In this document: positions 1-12,294 of the stretch, piece by piece
Layout: each line of letters starts with the position of its first letter
How positions within the stretch are numbered: position 1 is the first letter of the stretch
Assembly (NCBI RefSeq): GCF_003086295.3
Contig: NC_092053.1
Location: 111,679,506 to 111,743,505 of the forward strand
DNA from: Arachis hypogaea
Taxonomy: Eukaryota > Streptophyta > Magnoliopsida > Fabales > Fabaceae
DNA: 64,000 nucleotides
Direction: 5' to 3'
The notes under the pieces: model-generated
Database searches by the model: none
What the model was told of the DNA's origin: nothing
The model's input: the letters and a program-made list of their open reading frames with translations, nothing else
Made by a program: the position numbers and the translations under genes

Positions 1-656
1 TTTTCTGGTCCTTCCAAAAGTTTCATTCAAGTTCTGTCATTGTACGCAGTTTAATCGATTACATATGTTAAATTTTAATTGTTAAAAAATTTTAAAAAAT
101 ATTTTAGGTATTTTTATCTTACTAACTTTCTAAAAGAATATATCTTTAATTTTATATTAAATATCTTTAATTATCTATAATTTTATTATTTTTAAAAAAT
201 ATTATATTTTATATTATGTCATGTTATCATATCATATACTATCGGTGACGAATATAAAAAATTTTAACATAGGAACAAAGTATATATAATGCATGAAACA
301 AAATAAGAGAAGTAGAGTAGTAGTTTAAGTTTAACAACATAATGGAAACTATTACTATTTAACATTTTGTATGTCTTTTTTTGTTTTAAGATGATTATTT
401 TTTTTTTGTTTTTTTATTCTTTAGAATATTTAAATAATATTTTTAATTTTATTTATTTATTTTTATTTATTTATTTTTTTATATTTAAAAAATATATATT
501 TCATATTATTTATTCAATACAAAATAAACATTTTCAAAAAATAAAAGATCTTATGACAATTATTTTTATGCTGAATAAATTACTTTTATTGAAATAAAAT
601 GTATAAAGAAAATTGACTGGTAAACTGGCTCTTTATGTATATTTTATTTTTTTTTA

Positions 657-729
<73 letters not shown>

Positions 730-1507
730 TTAAGAAACAAATAGTAATAAGACAAAAACGTTATATTTTTAAAAGAACATAAATAAAAAACTAATAAAAC
801 TATTTTAAAAAAATTAGCACAATTAAACTTCTATATCGTCTTATTAATCTCATACAAATATTAGGATTATATCTACAGTATCTTAATATAATAAATCTAA
901 AAATATAAACATAAATAAAAATAATAAATAAATATATAATTATTAATTTTTTGCCAAATATATTATTTTATGGATGCAGAATAAATAAAAATAACAAAAT
1001 TTAATTTTAATCTGATGATTAGTGTAATAAAAAGTTATTAAAATTTATAATACTACAACCAACTAAAATATTAAATGCTAATTTTATAATCTTAGAAAAT
1101 AATTTAAAAAACTACTCTCTTAAAAGCTTAAAAAAAAATCATTGCAAGTTATATATAAATTTTGAATATTAATTTTTTTATTATTGTGTTTCAATCTTTA
1201 ATGTTTTTTTTTTTTGCAATTTAAATTAAATGTGATATAAATTTTGCTATTTCTGAAATTCCAATTTTTCACTCATCACAATATCGCAATTGCTCCACTG
1301 CACTTTCGCCAACTGCCAAAATTGACCGAATTGGACGATAACTTAATCCTTGATTGCTTCCCATTCTTATTCGAAGGTTTGATTTTTTATTTCGCTGTCT
1401 ATTTGAGCTTAGATCTTATCCAAAATTATGATTTTTTTATTGCTTTGTTTGTGATTTTGATTATAATATCATCGTGTAATGCTTTTGCGTTTTTGCCATT
1501 CTTGCAG
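1..1507. other. AT-rich non-coding DNA
   Basis: No coding exon is recognisable here. The sequence is strongly A/T-rich with homopolymer runs and contains one trinucleotide microsatellite, listed separately. The last 250 bases before the TRAPPC2-like exon have more balanced composition and could be an old 5' UTR or first intron, because a pyrimidine tract and CAG acceptor stand just before position 1508. Confidence 0.6.
657..728. repeat. (AAT)n microsatellite
   Basis: An uninterrupted trinucleotide array of about 24 units in AT-rich DNA. Its length makes it a likely polymorphic marker. Confidence 0.95.
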
Positions 1508-2702
1508 GGATTATATAATGGCAACCACTGCTTGTTTCATCATTGTTAGCAGAAATGATATTCCTATTTAAGAAGCTGAAGTTGGAGTAGCTGCTAAAGT
1601 ATGATTTTTTCCTCTCTTTTTTTTTATGCTAAAGTTTAAGAATTTATTTATTTATTTTTATGGTTAGAATTTAGATATTTGTCCTTCAAACTATAGAAGT
1701 GGTTTTCATATGATTCAAGAGGTTCATTGATGGTTGAAAATGCTATAGAGGAATTTAATTTACATAATAGTTTGTTTTAAAGAATTAATGTACAGACTTA
1801 TTTGAATAATTGAATCTAGTGCATTACTTTAGTTTGTGTCATTTTGGAAAGAAGGGAATATTGTTCTTCCAAAATATTCATCGTTTGTGATCCTGTGCTA
1901 CTCTATGACAGAAAGAGGATGCCGCTCAGCTGCATCAGTTTATCCTGCATGCTGCTCTCGATATTGTTCAGGACTTAGCATGGACTACCAGCGCTATGTG
2001 AGTTACAAGTTGATACAGAATCCAATTTTAAATAAAAAATTTGATCTTATGATTATCCTTTTTTGGTTGTGCACTGCTTTTATTTGTAATGTTCTTTTAC
2101 TCAGCAGCGTATTTCTTAACATTCTTGATATAGATACTTAAAATCGGTAGATAGGTTTAATGATCTGGTGGTCTCTGTATGTCACAGCTGGTCATATCCT
2201 TTATTGAGAATTATTTTATATTTGAGATAAAAATTATATTGCTCCTCTGATAAAAAAAATTGCTGTTCTTTTTTTATGTTCATACGATGAAGTATTGGGG
2301 AACTTAACTTTTAGAACTAACTATTTTCCTAGTGTGTATGGCTATACATTCTCTCTACTCTGAACTCCCTTACCTGATCTGGCTGGGGAACAAAATGGAA
2401 GAGCCAATGCACAATAGTGAAGAACTTTATAAACTTAATTACGTAAACTCTTTAAGGGATTTATGTTTTCTCTAATATTTTCCTTGACGCATCATACATA
2501 CCTGGTTTATGTTGCTTCATGACGCTCGTAATGATGATGGCATTAAGAGCTTCTTCCAAGAGGTACACGAACTTTACATAAAGGTAATCTATAATGATGA
2601 TTAGGACCATTAAGAGTGATCATCCTACTAGTATCAGTATTAGCTTTCATTGTTCACAAAATCACAAGTCGAGAAAAATACCAACAAGCTCTGATACCAG
2701 TA

Positions 2703-3536
2703 TGAAAGAGCCTAGCAGCGGAAACGACACAAATGTCCAACACAAGAACAATATGAAAACACTCACAACACAATATGGCAGCAACTATAACAAGCAAATA
2801 TAGCAAGTAAAGCAATAATAAGAACACACCGAGATTTTAACGTGAAAAACTCCCTCAATGTGAGAGGTAAAAACCACGAGTCGTCCAGACCAATGAAATA
2901 GCTCCACTATAATCAAATGAGATACAAGAGAGTCTCAAATAAAGCACAAAAATGTGCATATAACCAGCCAAAATATCAAAGCACCAATGCTCACAAATGA
3001 AAAGCAAGAAGATGAAATATACCCAAAAAATAGAGCTGCTGTCGAAGCTAATTTCTCCCTCTGTAGGCCTCCAATTAAAATCTCCACCGTCCAGAATGAA
3101 GAATAAGATATGAAGAATTTACAGTTCAAATTTCACGTCGATCCAACGGTGAAAGAATGAGAAACTGCCGTTCCAAGATTGCTGCTCTGTGTAAAAACGG
3201 GAAACCTAATTTATCTCTTGCGAAGCCAATTTCTCTCACTGAAAATCTTCAATCAACATCTTCACTGACCAGAATGAAGAACAAGATGATAGAAACACAC
3301 AGTTTAAATTTTAAGACGATCCAACGGTGAACAAATGAGAAACTGCCATTTGAAATTTACTGCTTTGGGCAAAAACGAGAATTCTATTTTTCCCCTTCTC
3401 TTTCTCTCTTTGGTGGCTACTCTCTTTCTCTCAAATGACCTCCAAAATCTGAATTAGAATTGTTACACTAGGGTGCAAGAATACACCCCCAAAATATTGG
3501 ACTTGGGCCTCACAAAAGAGAGAAAAAAACCCAACA
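2703..3536 (-). mobile_element. Copia-type LTR with adjacent primer-binding site
   Basis: The segment begins TGAAAGAGCC and ends ACCCAACA, giving TG...CA termini. Just outside its left end, at about 2687-2698, is GCTCTGATACCA, the reverse complement of TGGTATCAGAGC, which matches the 3' end of plant initiator tRNA-Met. This is therefore a 5' LTR on the minus strand with a little internal sequence left, the rest lost. It lies in the last intron of the TRAPPC2-like pseudogene. I could not verify a target-site duplication because the other end is missing. Confidence 0.7.
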
Positions 3537-3901
3537 AAATCATAGAATCTTTCCTTGTTTTATTTGTTAATTAGTTTGATAATGTCAAAACCCTCTCAGT
3601 CATGTTCTTATTCTGTAAAAATTGCATCTCTCGAAATGTGAACATGAAACAGTTTTTGTTCTTGTTATGAATAAAAGAGTAAAAGTTACATTTGTATTAA
3701 ATTGGTGAAATTCAATATAAATCATTGCAGATTCCTTCACAGTAAATGAATAAACTTAATGTTGCAGTTTTTCTTTCTGGATTTATTGATGTTTTTTCCA
3801 AACAGTGTTTCAATATTTCATTGCAATAGACCCTATACTCTTATTTCCTTTACATACTTTGCAAATTACTTTGCATTGGAAGAGTGGATTTTCATAGATG
3901 T

Positions 3902-5420
3902 TGACAAATGAATTTTTGCCGGTATAGAAATTATCAAATGATCAATCGTAGTATAGTCTAAACCGACGCAAAATCCTTCATCAAACAAATCTACAATCTA
4001 TATCCGAGAGTACTATTCTCCCGAGTCGTTCTCCCTTGGAATTGCCAAAGTGTGCATCTTATTGGTTTAGTAAGCCTTGTTGGAATTCTTTGAGGGTTTT
4101 TTTGCAAAGTAATGAGGGACAAACAATCAATTATCAAAAGACTTGGCTTAGGGTTGGCATTAGAAATTCTATCCTTATAGTCTATCCAATGTTGACGACA
4201 ATTAGGCCTTGCTTCATTTAGTTATCCCCTAGGTATAGAGGGAAGTCAAATGAGAGCAATCAACTTGAGTCACAAGTCCTAGCTTCACCTTATGGGAATC
4301 TAGCTTTAGTGCACTCCAAGCCAACTAGCAATCCCTAATTCCAAATCAACTATTGAGACAACTATTCAACTTCTTCCAAGGACCAAACCCTATGCCAAGT
4401 GTGAAAATTCTACTCCATAACTAGTGTTGTCATTTTATCAAACATGTGATGAGCAAGAAGGCAAGTCATAGTGAAATGAGAGGGAAAGTCAAATTGAAAG
4501 TATTGCAACACAAAGATCTAACAACAAATCTCAAAGAGTAGCAATGAAAATCCAAAATAGAGATGAAATCCAAAATTACAAAGTTGAATTCAAGATCTAT
4601 GAGAATTGATCAATTGTATCTACTACTTGAAATTGGAGAAGAAAATCTATGACATGAACAAAGTGGAGTGAGAATTGCAATGGATCTCACCAAAAAGTCA
4701 TTGAAAATTCAGAAATTAGATGAGGATGAACCCTAGTGAAGCTTGGAATCTCCCTCTTCTTCTCCCAAAAAGTGTAACTCACTCTCCTCTCTCCCTAAAA
4801 TATCTAGATCTAGAAAATGAACTAACTAAGTGTCCTTAACCCTTGTTCCTTTGGTCTTCTTGAGCTTTTCCCGCCAAGGTGTTTCTCCAAGAGTGGGATC
4901 CTTAACTGCCTCCACGCCTAAGTCACGTGACTTCTTAAAAAATCATATTCGCAAATCGGCGCGCACGCGCCGTTGAGACGTCTTGTAATGTGCGCGAAGG
5001 CGTGATGTACGCGTGCGCGCCCATGAAGATCCTGGCTTAGCCGCTTCTCAAGCCGGCTCTTGGCTTTGGCTCCACGTTGCCCTATCCGCGCGGGCGCGCA
5101 AGGTGCGCGCACGCGCCCATGCGGAGATTTCCAAAGCTTAATCCTCATGCTTCCTTCCTTTGTACCCGCCTTCCTTCTCTCTTTCGGTCCATTCCTACTC
5201 TATATCCTGAAACCACTTAACACACAAGTCACGGCATCGAATGGCATCAAGAGGAGATTAAGAATGTATCCATTTTAGTGCGAAATAAGCATGTTTTCAT
5301 TCATGAGGCGAAACTAGGAAAGGAATGCAAAATCTTGTATTTTCATATAGAAGGTGTGTGGAATCATTGATAAAACCCCTGAAATCATCACAAGATAAAT
5401 CCTCAAATTGGGGTTTGTCA
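3902..5420. mobile_element. Solo LTR, 1519 bp, TSD GATGT
   Basis: The element starts TGACAAA and ends TTTGTCA, a short inverted terminal repeat bounded by TG...CA. The 5 bases before (3897-3901) and after (5421-5425) are both GATGT, the size expected for LTR-retrotransposon integrase. No gag, pol, primer site or polypurine tract lies inside, so it is a solo LTR left by recombination between two LTRs. Parent superfamily is unknown; the length suggests gypsy. A CpG-rich block sits at about 4925-5140. Confidence 0.85.
4925..5140. other. CpG-rich block inside the solo LTR
   Basis: Many CGCG, GCGC and ACGCG words cluster here, in sharp contrast with the AT-rich surroundings. Two short overlapping ORFs on opposite strands are by-products of the composition. 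CpG-dense blocks of this sort occur in some legume LTRs (from memory) and would be methylation targets. Confidence 0.6.
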
Positions 5421-5852
5421 GATGTTTGCCAAATTCCATTTCTATCTTTCTCTAGTACAAGTGCTTTGTGCAGGAATCAGCATCCTGATAAATAAGTTTA
5501 GTTGTTTGGTTTTCATCCAGAGAAATTATTCTTATACCCATTGTTCCTGGAATACTAAGTCGACATACTCCCCTTCAACATTGGATTGGATGTGGATGTT
5601 ACTATGGTGTCTAAGAAAGAATGGGTCCTGATAACACAACTGAACTTGGAAGTTGCTAACTGTCCTTTTGATTCAATGTTGAAGATGAATATGCTGATAT
5701 TTGATATTTTTTCCCCTCGAAGCTAAACTCGTCATATTTTATGAATTATCGAATTGCAGACACTTCTTAATCCCCTGTACTTGCCTGGCTCCCGGATCAC
5801 ATCATCACATTTTGACACGAAAGTCCGAGCTCTTGCCCGAAAATATTTGTAG

Positions 5853-7660
5853 AGTCCACCAGCTAGCTCATAAGCATTGAGTCTGGATCTGACCCCTACC
5901 TTGTTCAATTCTCTTTGTTATCCCCTACAAGATTTGGCAGAAAGGTTAGATTTGGTGTTTGCCTGGAATGTTTGTGTACACAAGTCATTAGCGGAAGATG
6001 GCTATGTTTGTTGACAAAAGCTGTTGGATCGCTAGTGCTACAATTTGTAATACGACTAAATTCCCATTTTGATCCCTAAGATTCACGCGATTACCCATTT
6101 TGGTCCCCGAAATTCAAAATTACCTATACTAGTCCTCCAGATTCAAGTCTGAGCACCAATGTGGTCCCTCAACTCTTTCCGGCGATGACTAGACAAACGG
6201 AATGCACCCTTGTTGCCACGCTCGATGATGAGTAAACGACTTCGTTTACCCTTGGCACTCAAACAAGTTAGAAATGTCGTCGCTTTGTATATGAAGAGAG
6301 AAGAAACGATGTAGGCCCAAAATAAAGTATTCTTTTTCTTCTTTACCTCTACTATTCTTCATTTCTGACTTGTACTTTATGATCGAATACTTGTTTTTAA
6401 GTGGTAAATTATTATATTTTGTTACATTGATTTCAAAATTATTGTCTATTTTAGATGAATATTAAGTTATTTTTTAATTATGTTTCAAATTAAACATTTT
6501 TTCTTTTTTCTCCTCTTCTGCTTGGTTTTTTTCCCCTTGTTTCTCCTTTTTGTTTTTTTTTTGTTACATAGCTGTTTTTTTTTTTGGAGTTTTCTTTTTC
6601 TTTGTCACCTCCTTTCTTTCTTTCTTTCCTTCTTCTCTTCTTTTTCTTCCTTATATTTTTTCTCTCCTTTCTTTCTTCTCAACATGTTCTTCTTTCTTTC
6701 TTCATTTTTTTTAAACTTTATCTTAATTATCTCATTTTCTCCCTAAAATTATAAAAAATATAAAGGTTAACTTTAAAATTAAATTTACAAATTATTAATG
6801 TATACCAATTAAAAATTATTTAGTATGAATAATTTTGAACTATTTTTAGTTTATTGTATAAATATCATTTCAATTAAATAATTAAACGTAACTGCAAATT
6901 GAATTGAGATAATCCAATATAGATTAATCTTTTCTAAAGTAAAAAAAAAAAGTAAAATAATAAATATCTGATTACCTTTAAATCAAAATAATAAAACTCA
7001 TATTATAAAAATTATAAACTCGATAGTTATTTAAGACTCAATTCTTCTCATGTTATCAATTTTTTTTGTAGAAAATATTTTTCCATCACATATATATCTT
7101 CCAAATCTAAAAGTTAAATTTTAATAAAGATTTTTAGAAGGTCAGCTAAATTTGACAAATAATTAATTAGCGTTAAGATGTAATTATTTTTATATTTCTA
7201 TTTATTAATTTAAATTTTTAAAAAAATAATTTTATGACATAATATTAAAATTTTTATGACTTAAAGATCTAAAATTTAATCTTTATTGATTTAAAAAATA
7301 TTCAGCGTAAAACATTAGAAAAATAATTATTTATAACCATTTATATATTCCATCGAATCAGCGTATCAAATTTTGTATTCTCTATTCATTTTTGCACACA
7401 TAATTTGTGTATACAGATGACGAAATATTATACACCTGAATAATTATATTCTGCATTCTTTACATCTTCATATTAAAATAAATTAGAAAATTACATACTA
7501 ATTAACGAGGCGTTTAACTAAGAAAATAATTTTGTCAGAATAACATAACAATAAAAATAAACCGTCAATCAATAATAATAACAATAAATGGTATATAATG
7601 GTGTGATATTACATTTAATGGTGTAAGATTACTCATTTTTCGTTTGATAGTTATGTGCTG
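5853..7660. other. Non-coding: old 3' flank, TE-like segment, AT-rich DNA
   Basis: The first 200 bases look like the old 3' flank of the TRAPPC2-like gene. At 6057-6200 a series of phrases of the form 'cccattttggtcc' resembles the end of a Mutator-like or similar DNA transposon, but I found no matching inverted end, so no element is claimed. From 6480 to 6745 there is a T/C-rich tract; its long ORF is only composition. From 6750 onward the sequence is AT-rich with nothing recognisable. Confidence 0.45.
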
Positions 7661-10138
7661 GCCAAATTTTAATGGAAAAGTATGAGGAGACAATAGCCTT
7701 ATTGTACAATGTGTACAATGGGTTTAATTGTAATTAAAATTAAATTATAGGTAGTTATTTAATTTTGAATTCTTTCTAATTTGAAATTTGAATTAAATTA
7801 GGATTATCCTAAGTCATAGAATCAAAACAACAAACCCCTCTCTCAATCCGCCATTACTTCCTTTCTCTCCATCGCTTCTTCTCTAACCAACCCTTATCTC
7901 TCTTCTTCGTTTTCTCAACCCAGATCACCCCAACCATCACCCCCAGCCAACCAACCACCGTCGCCCACCCTATCTCTCTTCTCTTTCTTTCCTCTTTCTC
8001 CCATTTCTCCCTGCCTTGTTCGCTGCCCCACGCCCCTGTTCGCGCCTGCCAGCTCCGGCGAGCAACACCCCGATGCAATCCAACAGCGGCTAAGTTCTGT
8101 GCCGCTGCGACACCATCACTGCCCCCGTTCTTCTTTCTCTCCTTCATCAACGCAGGTTCCATCCCTTTTCTTGTTCCCGGTTCTTTCTATTTTATTTATT
8201 TCATTGCTTTTAATTCTGGTTCCTGCATATAGATTAGGCTTAGGACTAGTTAATATCTGTTGCTAGATTGAATGTGTTTGCTGGCTGAATTTTATGGGTT
8301 GATTGCTGCTTCCATTAAACTCAATGCTCTGTTTACACATGATGCACACCATATGCTCGATGAAATGCTTAAATGAAATCTGTATGTTTAATTCTTATGT
8401 ATGGCCAGTATTTGACTTAAATTCTATTTTCATGAAGCATTATAATTTACAATTGTGCAGTTTCATGTGATTTCTAATGATGTTTGAGCTTGAATTTTGT
8501 TATGCACTTGTTTGTGATTTTTTATCAAAACACCAATTTGGTTAAAAAATTCAGATGTTATCAATTGTTTGGTATATTTTTAAGAAGTGCATACCATGTT
8601 TTATTGAGTGATTTGAATGAAATGGTTTATTCATGTTGGTTTTGAACATAAATGATCACATGCATCATCACTCATTCTTTGAAGTTTTTGAGCAATTAAA
8701 ATTAGATTTCATCAAAATTATTGCTTTTTGAACAAAGAGCTGTGTGTATGTGATTATTTTGTACTCTTTGACATGAATAAGTGGGCTTCTTTATTATTGT
8801 CTTGATTATTTTCTTTGTGCTAATTTTGATTAACCCTTGCAAATTCAATACACAATTGCAATAACTAAGCTTTCCAGCCTCAATTCACATACACATGAAC
8901 ACGTAGCAAACCATGATGTCGTCGAGGGTGAGAAATCTAATATAGTGAGCAACGTTCGTTGAATGTACTGATAATGAATGGTTATTTTCATGTGAATTAG
9001 ATGTTCATACTCAATCCAAGTGGCGTATTTATTTTTATGTTTAATGCTTACCCAAATGCATCATAAAAATTCATGATTCAACCAAATTTATGAAGGTTTT
9101 ATGTTCATGGTATGCTTTTATGTATGAGAAATTTGTATGTGTTAATTAAGCATGGCATATTAATGTGACGTTGGATGAAACTAGGTCTTCCTTGGATTAA
9201 CTTTTATTGGTATATGAATTTATATGATTTAATGTAAATTGTATGTATAAGCATGAGATTGTTGAATATGAAAAACAGCGAATGTTATTATCATTATTAA
9301 GATTTAATTTGATAATGAAAATTAAATAGCCAAGAGTTAGTTATCAACGGATGGACGACTTAATATGCTTCCTGCATGTTTAGTTTGGAATATACATATG
9401 ATCACACATAATAAACACTAAATGAATAAAAAGAACAACTCTAGTCACCATTGACTCTGAAACCGATGTCTGGACTATGTGCTTGGTAGTTGTATCTACT
9501 GCATGTTCATGTATGTGATGTATAGTGACATTGTTTGTGCTGGTTAGTGAAGTTTCTTTTTTGGTCTACGAGCTTGGTAGAATGATTGACTTGATTTGTT
9601 TTTTATGGTTGCATTGTTTGTGCTGGTTAGTGAGGTTTCAAACAAATGATATATACTAAGGATTTATCTTATTATTTTTTTTTTTGGAATTGTAGGCCAT
9701 GTAACTATCGGATGTTATTGAGGTTGGAAGTGAAGAGATGGATCTTGGTTACGAGGTTTGGACTCTAGAGGTCGGTGCTCATGTTGGCCGCAATGAGCCC
9801 CACCAATTTAATGGGTTCATGCTTTTGTTAAACTCATTCGACAATAGTTAGTTTCTGTTGGACATGACTTTAAGTACGTAATTCATGTATTAGATACTAT
9901 AGACGAAAATGATTATCTGGTCTGGAAAGAATGGGTTTATTTTAAAAAAAATTTGGATGTTCGTTTCTAAATATTAATGATGTTCACCATTATTGTATCC
10001 ATCCAGATGGTTAATTTATTAGACAAGACGGATGTTCATTCTGATTATATGATCTCACTTATTAATTACACGATTATTGCTACTTACAAATGTTTGATGT
10101 TCATTTTTACATATAACTGGATGTTCAGATCGTGGTCA

Positions 10139-10527
10139 CTATAGCGTCTATTCAGGACGCTTCATGAAATCTTGGCTTAATGTCAAAATTCAAGAACTCA
10201 ATGCTTAACAAATTCAAGTCATTTGACTTTGGAAAAGTAAACATAAATCTCTAGATAAAGACATGATGTTCGTTATAGTAAGAAACTAGATGGTTATTTT
10301 CACAGAAAAAATGGATGTTCACTTTCGCTATAACATATGTTCAGAATACTTCATGGAAACTCGAATCAAGTTTAAATTTCAAGAACTCAAAGCTTAACAA
10401 TTTCAAGTCGTTCCACTTTGGAAAACTAAAGATAAATCCCTGAATAAAGACATAGTTAGACGGATGTTCGTTTTAACTAGAATAAAGATGGTTCCTTTCA
10501 CAGAGAAAATGGATGTTCACTTTCATG
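10139..10527 (+). repeat. Two-copy tandem repeat, ~190 bp unit
   Basis: Two imperfect copies start near 10139 and 10329. Both contain 'ttcaagaactcaa', 'gcttaacaa', 'ttcaagtc' and 'gactttggaaaa' or a close variant, and both end with 'aatggatgttcactttc'. The repeat lies immediately before the NPF fragment inside the candidate MULE. Confidence 0.75.
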
Positions 10528-10551
10528 CATTTTTTAAAATGTCATGCCTGA

Positions 10552-11202
10552 GTGAATGAAGACCAACATATTCACAAAATTACAAAAGGTAAAAGAGGGT
10601 CCACAATGCTAAGAATCCTCCCGATTTTCATGTCAACCATAATGCTAAATTGTTGCCTAGCTCAACTTTCCACCTTCTCAATCCAACAATCATCCACCAT
10701 GGACACAAATCTTGGTTCCTTCAAGGTCCCACCAGCTTCTCTCCCTGTATTCCCAGTTCTCTTCATCATGGTTCTTGCCCCCATGTACGACCACGCCATC
10801 CTCCCATTCGCAAGAAAAATAACCAGAACCGAAACCGAAATCACGCATTTACAAAGAATTGGAACAGGGTTGGTTCTTTCCATAGTGGCCATGGCAGTTG
10901 CCGCGTTAGTCGAAACAAAGAGAAAGAAAACGGCGTTGATTCATGGTCTAACGGATTCAACGGAGCCTCTTCCCATAATGTTCTTGTGGGTGGTGTTACA
11001 GTACTTGTTTCTTGGCTCTGTTGATCTTTTCACTCTTGCTGGGATGATGGAGTTCTTCTTCACTGAAGCGCCATGGAGCATGAGGTCTATTGCAACCGCC
11101 CTTTCTTGGGCTTCTCTTGCCATGGGATATTACTCCAGCACTGTTCTTGAGTCGGCGATGATGGATGTTGACTCCTCAGTAGACGGATGTTCAGTCGCGT
11201 GA
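10552..11202 (+). pseudogene. Captured NPF (NRT1/PTR) transporter fragment in chimeric ORF
   Basis: The ORF is open for 216 codons. Residues about 22-200 match the C-terminal half of an NPF4-type proton-coupled transporter: STIMLNCCLAQLSTFS, then PPASLPVFPVLFIM, HLQRIGTGLVLSIVAMAVAA, LPIMFLWVVLQYLFLG and EAPWSMRSIATALSWASLAM, which are the family's later membrane helices. Full NPF proteins have about 550-600 residues and 12 helices, so the N-terminal half and the last helix or helices are missing. The first 20 and last 15 residues are translated surrounding repeat (including the GATGTTC motif) and are not NPF-like. A transporter is not expected. The absence of stops suggests recent capture or a selected chimeric ORF. 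A second ATG at 10609 sits just before the NPF part. Confidence 0.75.
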
Positions 11203-11599
11203 GGAGCGATGGAGTTCCTTCCCGCAAGGGCGTAGGTGCGACGAAGCTGGGTGCTACAGCTCCGGTCGAAGGAATCAGAGGCTCTACGTCGCACAGGAGC
11301 GGATCGATTGGCTGCAGGTTGCTTTGTGGACAACTGGGCGGCGGCTGGGGTGGGTGGGGTCTTGTCGAATGACCATTGGGTTTTTTTTGGGGGGGTGGGA
11401 GGGGGGAGGGTCACGACGGGGATAAAAGGGTTAAAGGGAAAAAATTTGAATTAGGTAAAAATTAGGAGTAAAAGGCCATATGAAATGAGGGTTACTGATG
11501 GTTAAATTACATTATTAATTTAGATTGGGCCAAATAAACAGCCCATTGTATGAATTGTATAGATATCTCATTGTCTCCTTAGCAAAACTCAATTTTAAT

Positions 11600-12294
11600 A
11601 AAACTGCTGAATTCCTAGACTTTCTCTAACTATAAGAGTTGTCATTGTATTAAGAGATTAGTTGTAGCTGTTTAAATATATAAGTCTTTTTATATTTTGT
11701 CTTACCTAATATTTTTGTAATTTTTATATATTTAAAAGATTGGATAAATAACATGCATTTGTATATTTATTTGTTGATTAGGATATTTTATAAATAATCT
11801 ATGGGTTAAACTTTTATGTTTTAGAATTTTTATATTTTTTCTTCTCACATAGCATATATCCAGTTTTATTTAAAAGATTAGATAAATAACACGCATTGTG
11901 TATCTAAAATCTAATTAGGACTTTTTTTATAAATGATTTATAGTTTAGGCTTGCATGTTTTAGAATTTTTATATTTTTTATTTTCACGTAACATCTATAT
12001 AATTTTTGTGTATTTAAAAGATTAAATAGAAAACACTCATTTATGTATTTAAAATCTGATTAGGATATTTTCATAAATAATTTATGGTTTAGGTTTGTAT
12101 GTTTTAGAATTTTATTAGCGCGTAGTTATTTTTTTCGTATAATGCAATCAATTAGGTGTATTTACAGTATTAAGAGAAAACAAAATATGTCTTTGCATGA
12201 TCAGATCATATTAGAGATGATTTGTATCATTTGGCTGAACACTCATCGCTTTTGAGTGGATGAGCCTATAATAAATGCATTCATTGAGAGGTGG
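11600..12294. repeat. Non-coding with ~140-bp tandem repeat, 3 copies
   Basis: From about 11715 to 12122 an AT-rich unit of about 140 bp is repeated roughly three times. Each copy carries 'ttaaaagatt', a version of 'attaggatatttt', and 'tgttttagaattttt' (near 11817, 11955 and 12100). The remaining sequence shows no coding potential. Confidence 0.7.

Larger units (their letters stand above)
1518..5852 (+). pseudogene. TRAPPC2 (sedlin)-like pseudogene, TE-loaded intron
   Basis: TRAPPC2 is a small longin-fold subunit of the TRAPP tethering complex in ER-to-Golgi traffic, about 135 residues in plants. Pieces lie in order: 1518-1598 (starts MATTACFIIVSRNDIPI), 1912-1998 (KEDAAQLHQF to AWTTSAM), about 2134-2195 (YLKSVDRFNDLVVSV), about 2501-2583 (FMLLHDARNDDGIKSFF to LYIK) and 5760-5852 (LLNPLYLPGSRITSSHF to ARKYL, stop TAG). 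Lesions: codon 18, normally tyrosine, is TAA at 1569-1571; after LVVSV about two bases are missing, so the frame shifts; the acceptor before the fourth piece reads AT rather than AG. The last intron, 2584-5759, holds two LTR insertions. The final exon is undamaged, so decay may be recent. A family member using alternative splicing is possible but unlikely with the early stop. Confidence 0.82.
7684..11590 (+). mobile_element. Candidate gene-capturing MULE (Pack-MULE)
   Basis: Near the left end (7684-7722) the sequence reads AGGAGACAAT, then TACAATGGG about 20 bases on. The reverse complement of the right end (about 11540-11583) has the same two words in the same order and spacing, so these look like imperfect inverted ends. 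Inside are a GC-rich leader-like block (7830-8160), long low-complexity introns, a motif GATGTTC recurring many times between 8990 and 11190, and an NPF transporter fragment with GATGTTC copies on both sides. Gene fragment plus terminal repeats fits a Pack-MULE. I could not find a clean 9-bp TSD, so limits are approximate and other DNA transposon types remain possible. Confidence 0.42.

Noticed and set aside
367..597. ORF of 76 codons rich in Phe, Ile and Lys
   Set aside because: Pure A/T composition; no motif or splice context.
6057..6310. Possible DNA-transposon end with 'cccattttggtcc' phrases
   Set aside because: No inverted partner or duplication found in the neighbourhood.
6480..6746. 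ORF of 88 codons, Phe/Ser/Leu-rich
   Set aside because: Translation of a T/C-rich tract; low complexity.
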